From NCBI GenBank assembly GCA_964498335.1, contig CAZCGL010000001.1, positions 186,001-250,000 on the forward strand: a stretch of 64,000 bases of DNA. Direction: 5' to 3'. The translations under genes and the position numbers were made by a program. Positions within the stretch are counted from its first letter, which is position 1. The number at the start of each line of letters is the position of its first letter. The stretch is from Azoamicus sp964498335. GTDB lineage: Bacteria > Pseudomonadota > Gammaproteobacteria > UBA6186 > Azoamicaceae. Of the stretch, positions 61,133 through 64,000 are shown one piece after another. The notes beneath the pieces are model-generated. The model saw nothing but the letters and a program-made list of their open reading frames with translations. It did not search any database and was not told where the DNA came from.

Positions 61133-62134
61133 ATGTCTAGTTTTTTTGATGATTTTTTAAAACCTAAAATTGTTGATATTAAAGATTTATCTAATAATGA
61201 TATATCTGTTATTATAGAACCATTAGAAAGAGGTTTTGGGCATACAATTGGTACGGCATTGCGTAGAGTTTTGTTGTCATCTATACCTGGGTATACTGTA
61301 ACAGAAGCAAAGTTGTCTGGTGTTTTGCATGAGTTTATGGTAAAAGATGGTATTTATGATGATGTTATGGATATTATGGTAAAATTAAGTGGTATTTGTT
61401 TTAAGATAAATAATAAAGATAGCGTTGAATTAAGTTTGAGTAAAAAAGGCCCATGCGACATATTTGCATCTGACTTTGTTTTACCTTCTGATGTAAGTAT
61501 TATTAATCCTAATTATTTTATAACTACTGTAAATTCTTCTGGAGATTTAAGTATAGATATTAAAGTTAATAGAGGCAGAGGTTATGTTTCTTCTAGTGAA
61601 AAATTTGATTTTAATAAATCCGATTTTTCAGGATGGTTAAGACTTGATTCTTCTTTTAGTCCAGTTAATAGAGTAAGTTATGATGTTGAAAATATAAGAT
61701 ATAAAGATAGGAGTGATTTAGACAGATTAATAATTAACATTAGCACTAATGGAACTATTAGTGCTGTAGAAGCTTTACATTGGGCAGCAAAAATTTTATC
61801 TGATCAATTATCTGTTTTTATAAGTTTTGAAAAAGAAAAAGTAGATGTTAAATCTTCTGTAAAAGATAAAATTAATTCTGAATTATTTAAAACTGTTGAT
61901 AACTTAGAATTAACTGTTAGATCAGCTAATTGTTTAAAAGCCGAAAATATATATTATATAGGTGATTTAGTTCAGAAAAGTGAAGCTGAATTACTTAAAA
62001 CGCCTAATCTTGGTAAAAAATCTTTAGCTGAAATAAAACATGTTTTATATGAAAGAGGTTTATCTTTAGGGTGTAAAGATAGTAACTGGCTAAAGATTTT
62101 AGAAGAATATAAACTTGATAATAATTTAAAATAG
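61133..62134 (+). CDS. rpoA: RNA polymerase alpha subunit
   Basis: I start at ATG 61133, not 61121. The 333 residues keep both domains: the dimerisation domain with EPLERGFGHTIGTALRRVLLSSIPG near 27-51, and the C-terminal domain with LTVRSANCLKAENIYYIGDLVQKSEAELLKTPNLGKKSLAEI near 261-302. That domain binds UP elements and activators, so some activator-type control may remain. Confidence 0.97.
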   Translation: MSSFFDDFLKPKIVDIKDLSNNDISVIIEPLERGFGHTIGTALRRVLLSSIPGYTVTEAKLSGVLHEFMVKDGIYDDVMDIMVKLSGICFKINNKDSVELSLSKKGPCDIFASDFVLPSDVSIINPNYFITTVNSSGDLSIDIKVNRGRGYVSSSEKFDFNKSDFSGWLRLDSSFSPVNRVSYDVENIRYKDRSDLDRLIINISTNGTISAVEALHWAAKILSDQLSVFISFEKEKVDVKSSVKDKINSELFKTVDNLELTVRSANCLKAENIYYIGDLVQKSEAELLKTPNLGKKSLAEIKHVLYERGLSLGCKDSNWLKILEEYKLDNNLK

Positions 62135-62147
62135 TATTGGATTAGTT

Positions 62148-62516
62148 ATGAGACATAAAAATATTGGTCGTTATTTTAATAGAAATGCAGATCAAAGAAA
62201 AGCTTTGTTTTTAAATTTATGTAAAGAGTTAGTAAAGTATGGTATCATAAAAACAACTTTAGCTAAGGCTAAAGAATTAAGAATGTATATTGAGCCTTTA
62301 ATAACTTTATCTAAAAATGATTCTGTAAATAATAGAAGACTTGTGTTTAAAAAAATTAGAGATAAGATTATAGTAAATACTCTATTTTCCGTTTTTGGGA
62401 AAAAATATATTAATAGACCAGGTGGTTATACTAGAATTTTAAAATATGGCATTAGAAAAGGTGATTGCGCGACTTTAGCTTTTATAGAACTAGTAGATAG
62501 AAATATTAATGAGTGA
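62148..62516 (+). CDS. rplQ: 50S ribosomal protein L17
   Basis: The 122 residues begin MRHKNIGRYFNRNADQRKALFLNL, then TLAKAKELRMYIEPLIT, and RPGGYTRILKYGIRKGDCATLAFIELVD closes the core. Last ribosomal gene of the operon. It overlaps tadA by 8 bases. Confidence 0.97.
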   Translation: MRHKNIGRYFNRNADQRKALFLNLCKELVKYGIIKTTLAKAKELRMYIEPLITLSKNDSVNNRRLVFKKIRDKIIVNTLFSVFGKKYINRPGGYTRILKYGIRKGDCATLAFIELVDRNINE

Positions 62517-62901
62517 TTTTTTTTGGATGACAAGAGCTTTATTAATAGCTAATAAAGCTTTGTCTATTAAAGAATTCCCTGTTGGAGCTGTTTTGGTTTA
62601 TAATGATTTTGAATTAGCATGTTGTTTTAATTCTTGTTATATTTACAATATATGTCATGCTGAGAATAATATTTTTTTTAAATCTTTTTTTTATTTATCA
62701 CGAAGAAATTTAAGTACAAGTACTTTATATCTTACTCTTGAGCCATGTTTAACTTGTTTTTCTTTTATTACTTATTATAAAATTAGAAAATTAGTTTTTG
62801 CAGTGGCTTCCAATAATTATGATATCTTTAATATTGAAGTTAAAAAAGGTATTTTAGAAAAAGACTCTTTGATTTTATTAGAAAAATTTTTTAATAAATA
62901 G
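62509..62901 (+). CDS. tadA: tRNA adenosine(34) deaminase TadA
   Basis: Converts A34 to inosine in tRNA-Arg(ACG), which is in this window at 51.6 kb. Zinc-site residues are H50-A51-E52 and P79-C80-x-x-C83 in EPCLTC. FPVGAVLVYND near 23-33 opens the fold. The 130 residues are shorter than the 167 of E. coli, missing the C-terminal helix. It begins inside the end of rplQ, so it is coupled to the ribosomal operon. Confidence 0.93.
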   Translation: MSDFFWMTRALLIANKALSIKEFPVGAVLVYNDFELACCFNSCYIYNICHAENNIFFKSFFYLSRRNLSTSTLYLTLEPCLTCFSFITYYKIRKLVFAVASNNYDIFNIEVKKGILEKDSLILLEKFFNK

Positions 62902-62909
62902 TTTGGTTA

Positions 62910-63485
62910 TTAATAATATGAATTTTTTCTTATTTCGTGAGACGTTACGTCTTTTATTTCAACTATTTGCGGAAAATTATTCTTTATTATTTTTTCTATA
63001 TAATTTGTCATTGTGAAATTCACCATTCCACAACCCTGACATCCTCCATGAAATTTTATTATTAAAGTATCATTATTTTCTATACTTATGAGTTCTATGA
63101 ACCCGCCATGTTGAGATAAAATAGTATTTATTTCAGTTTCAAAAAGAACGTTTATTTGATCTTTTATATTATTTTTTTTAGAATAATTATTATTAAATAA
63201 ATTAGGTGCATTTATTTGCAGTATATTTTCTTTTATATCTATTATTGCATCTTTTAGTAATTTTTCTGTTTTTTCGTCTAAATATATTTCTATATTATTA
63301 AATTCTATTTTTATATCATTTTTATTTAAATCTTCTTTTTTACAATATGTTATATTAACATAAGCATGTTTTGTATACGGATATGTAACAGACATATAGA
63401 TGATTAAGTTTTTTTCTTTTTCTAAATTAATATTATAAACCAAATAGTTTAAAGCTTGATCTGTTATTTTAATTATATTAATCAT
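62910..63485 (-). CDS. nfuA: Fe-S cluster carrier NfuA
   Basis: Delivers 4Fe-4S clusters to target enzymes. The C-terminal Nfu domain has HGGCQGCGM with C149 and C152, the same numbers as in E. coli NfuA (191 residues, same length here). LSQHGGFIELISIENND precedes it. The N-terminal domain is an A-type-like fold without its cysteines, as is normal for NfuA. It overlaps the upstream permease gene by 4 bases. Confidence 0.93.
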   Translation of the reverse strand: MINIIKITDQALNYLVYNINLEKEKNLIIYMSVTYPYTKHAYVNITYCKKEDLNKNDIKIEFNNIEIYLDEKTEKLLKDAIIDIKENILQINAPNLFNNNYSKKNNIKDQINVLFETEINTILSQHGGFIELISIENNDTLIIKFHGGCQGCGMVNFTMTNYIEKIIKNNFPQIVEIKDVTSHEIRKNSYY

Positions 63486-64000
63486 AGTAGTTTTTTTATT
63501 TGAAATATTATTGACATTGAAATTATTATTGCTGTTATTATATATAAAAAGTTTAATTTAAACAAATCTGTATTAATTTCTTTTTTAATTGCTTTTATTG
63601 GCATTAATCCAAATATTATTAGTGTTAATATGCTTCCAGATATTTCAAGTGCTGTGAAAAATATATTAGGTTTTATTATTATAATAATAATAGGAGGTAC
63701 TATAATAAAAAATTTAATTATTTTTTCTGATATGTGTTCAAAAATTTTTTTAAAAAAAAATTTCATACTTAATGTTATGCTAAATATTGTTGTTATAATT
63801 GCTAATAATGAAAAAATATTTATAATAAATAGCATTAGTTTATTATTTTTAAATAGTAATAATTCTGTTATTATTTTATCAGAATTATAATTATTAATAT
63901 CATCTAGTTTGTAGTAATTATTTTTAAAAATTAATATAAATGAAATCCATACAACATATATAAGTAATGTTATTATAATTCCCATATTAATTGTTTTGTA
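63482..64000 (-). CDS. Aromatic amino-acid permease (HAAAP family), C-terminal part
   Basis: A hydrophobic protein with about five helices. The frame stays open to the last base of the window, so the ATG at 63985 is probably internal and the gene continues beyond. FSLLAIITTIFSITLSMKFF matches the FSLxAIxTSFLGvxLGlxDF segment of TyrP/Mtr/TnaB. IVPPIIIIIIKPNIFFTALEISGSILTLIIFGLMPI matches the following PPLxFxxxxPxxFxxALxyAGxxxxIxxxxLP. It would import tyrosine or tryptophan. Substrate is a guess. Confidence 0.7.
   Translation of the reverse strand, partial: YKTINMGIIITLLIYVVWISFILIFKNNYYKLDDINNYNSDKIITELLLFKNNKLMLFIINIFSLLAIITTIFSITLSMKFFFKKIFEHISEKIIKFFIIVPPIIIIIIKPNIFFTALEISGSILTLIIFGLMPIKAIKKEINTDLFKLNFLYIITAIIISMSIIFQIKKLL

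Overview
The window is compact, very AT-rich bacterial DNA. Long A/T runs are everywhere, genes abut or overlap by a few bases, there are no mobile elements, and many proteins are trimmed to their core domains. TGA is used as a normal stop (for example in secF and ftsY). Gene order is gammaproteobacterial: yajC-secD-secF, ndk-rlmN-(small ORF)-bamB-der, tRNA-fMet-nusA-infB, rplM-rpsI-petABC-sspA, ftsY/rsmD and prfA-prmC. The mix of complete molybdenum-cofactor synthesis, cytochrome bc1, TatC, a proton-pumping pyrophosphatase and a Tlc-type ATP/ADP translocase in such a small genome fits an obligate respiratory endosymbiont of the 'Candidatus Azoamicus' type (denitrifying, ATP-supplying symbionts of protists). 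That affiliation is my inference from content and was not tested by search.

Layout. 1-10.5 kb (+): the 3' end of moaA, then moaC/mogA fusion, moeA, moaD, moaE, mobA, ruvX, hppA, miaA, hflK, hflC, efp, tsaE and mrp as one tight run. 10.5-14 kb: rbfA (-), rsmI (+), groES-groEL with a clear terminator. 14-23 kb (-): a run read as yajC, secD, secF, RNase P RNA, ndk, rlmN, a small membrane ORF, bamB, der, bamD, 4.5S SRP RNA, dnaX. 23-26.2 kb (+): tRNA-Leu, ung, prfA, prmC, fmdB (-), a PP0621-like gene, tRNA-Arg(CCG). 26.2-28.9 kb (-): tRNA-fMet, nusA, infB. 29-31.6 kb (+): two transporters. 31.7-34.7 kb (-): adk, valS. 34.8-46.9 kb (+): str, S10 and most of the spc operon. 46.8-51.2 kb (-): rplM, rpsI, petA, petB, petC, sspA, tmRNA. 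51.3-58.1 kb: infA, tRNA-Arg(ACG), tRNA-Ser, ftsY, rsmD, cca, cysS, tatC, tlc. 58.2-62.9 kb (+): secY, rpmJ, the alpha operon and tadA. 62.9-64 kb (-): nfuA and the 3' part of an aromatic amino-acid permease.

How the genes work together. The mo- genes would make (bis-MGD) molybdopterin for a nitrate reductase encoded elsewhere. The Rieske protein carries a twin-arginine signal and so matches TatC. The bc1 complex builds proton-motive force, HppA adds to it from pyrophosphate, and Tlc exchanges nucleotides with the host. Most of the rest is translation, protein export (SRP RNA, FtsY, SecY, SecDF-YajC, Bam), chaperones and tRNA maturation (RNase P RNA, CCA enzyme, TadA, MiaA, TsaE).

The most unusual layer is RNA/protein overlap. 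Four protein genes end inside a structural RNA gene: secF in rnpB, bamD in the SRP RNA, ftsY in tRNA-Ser, and rplO antisense to tmRNA. The RNase P RNA is strongly reduced. BamD and BamB have no lipobox cysteine. The spc operon is split between rplO and secY. I saw no rRNA, CRISPR array, IS element or phage gene.
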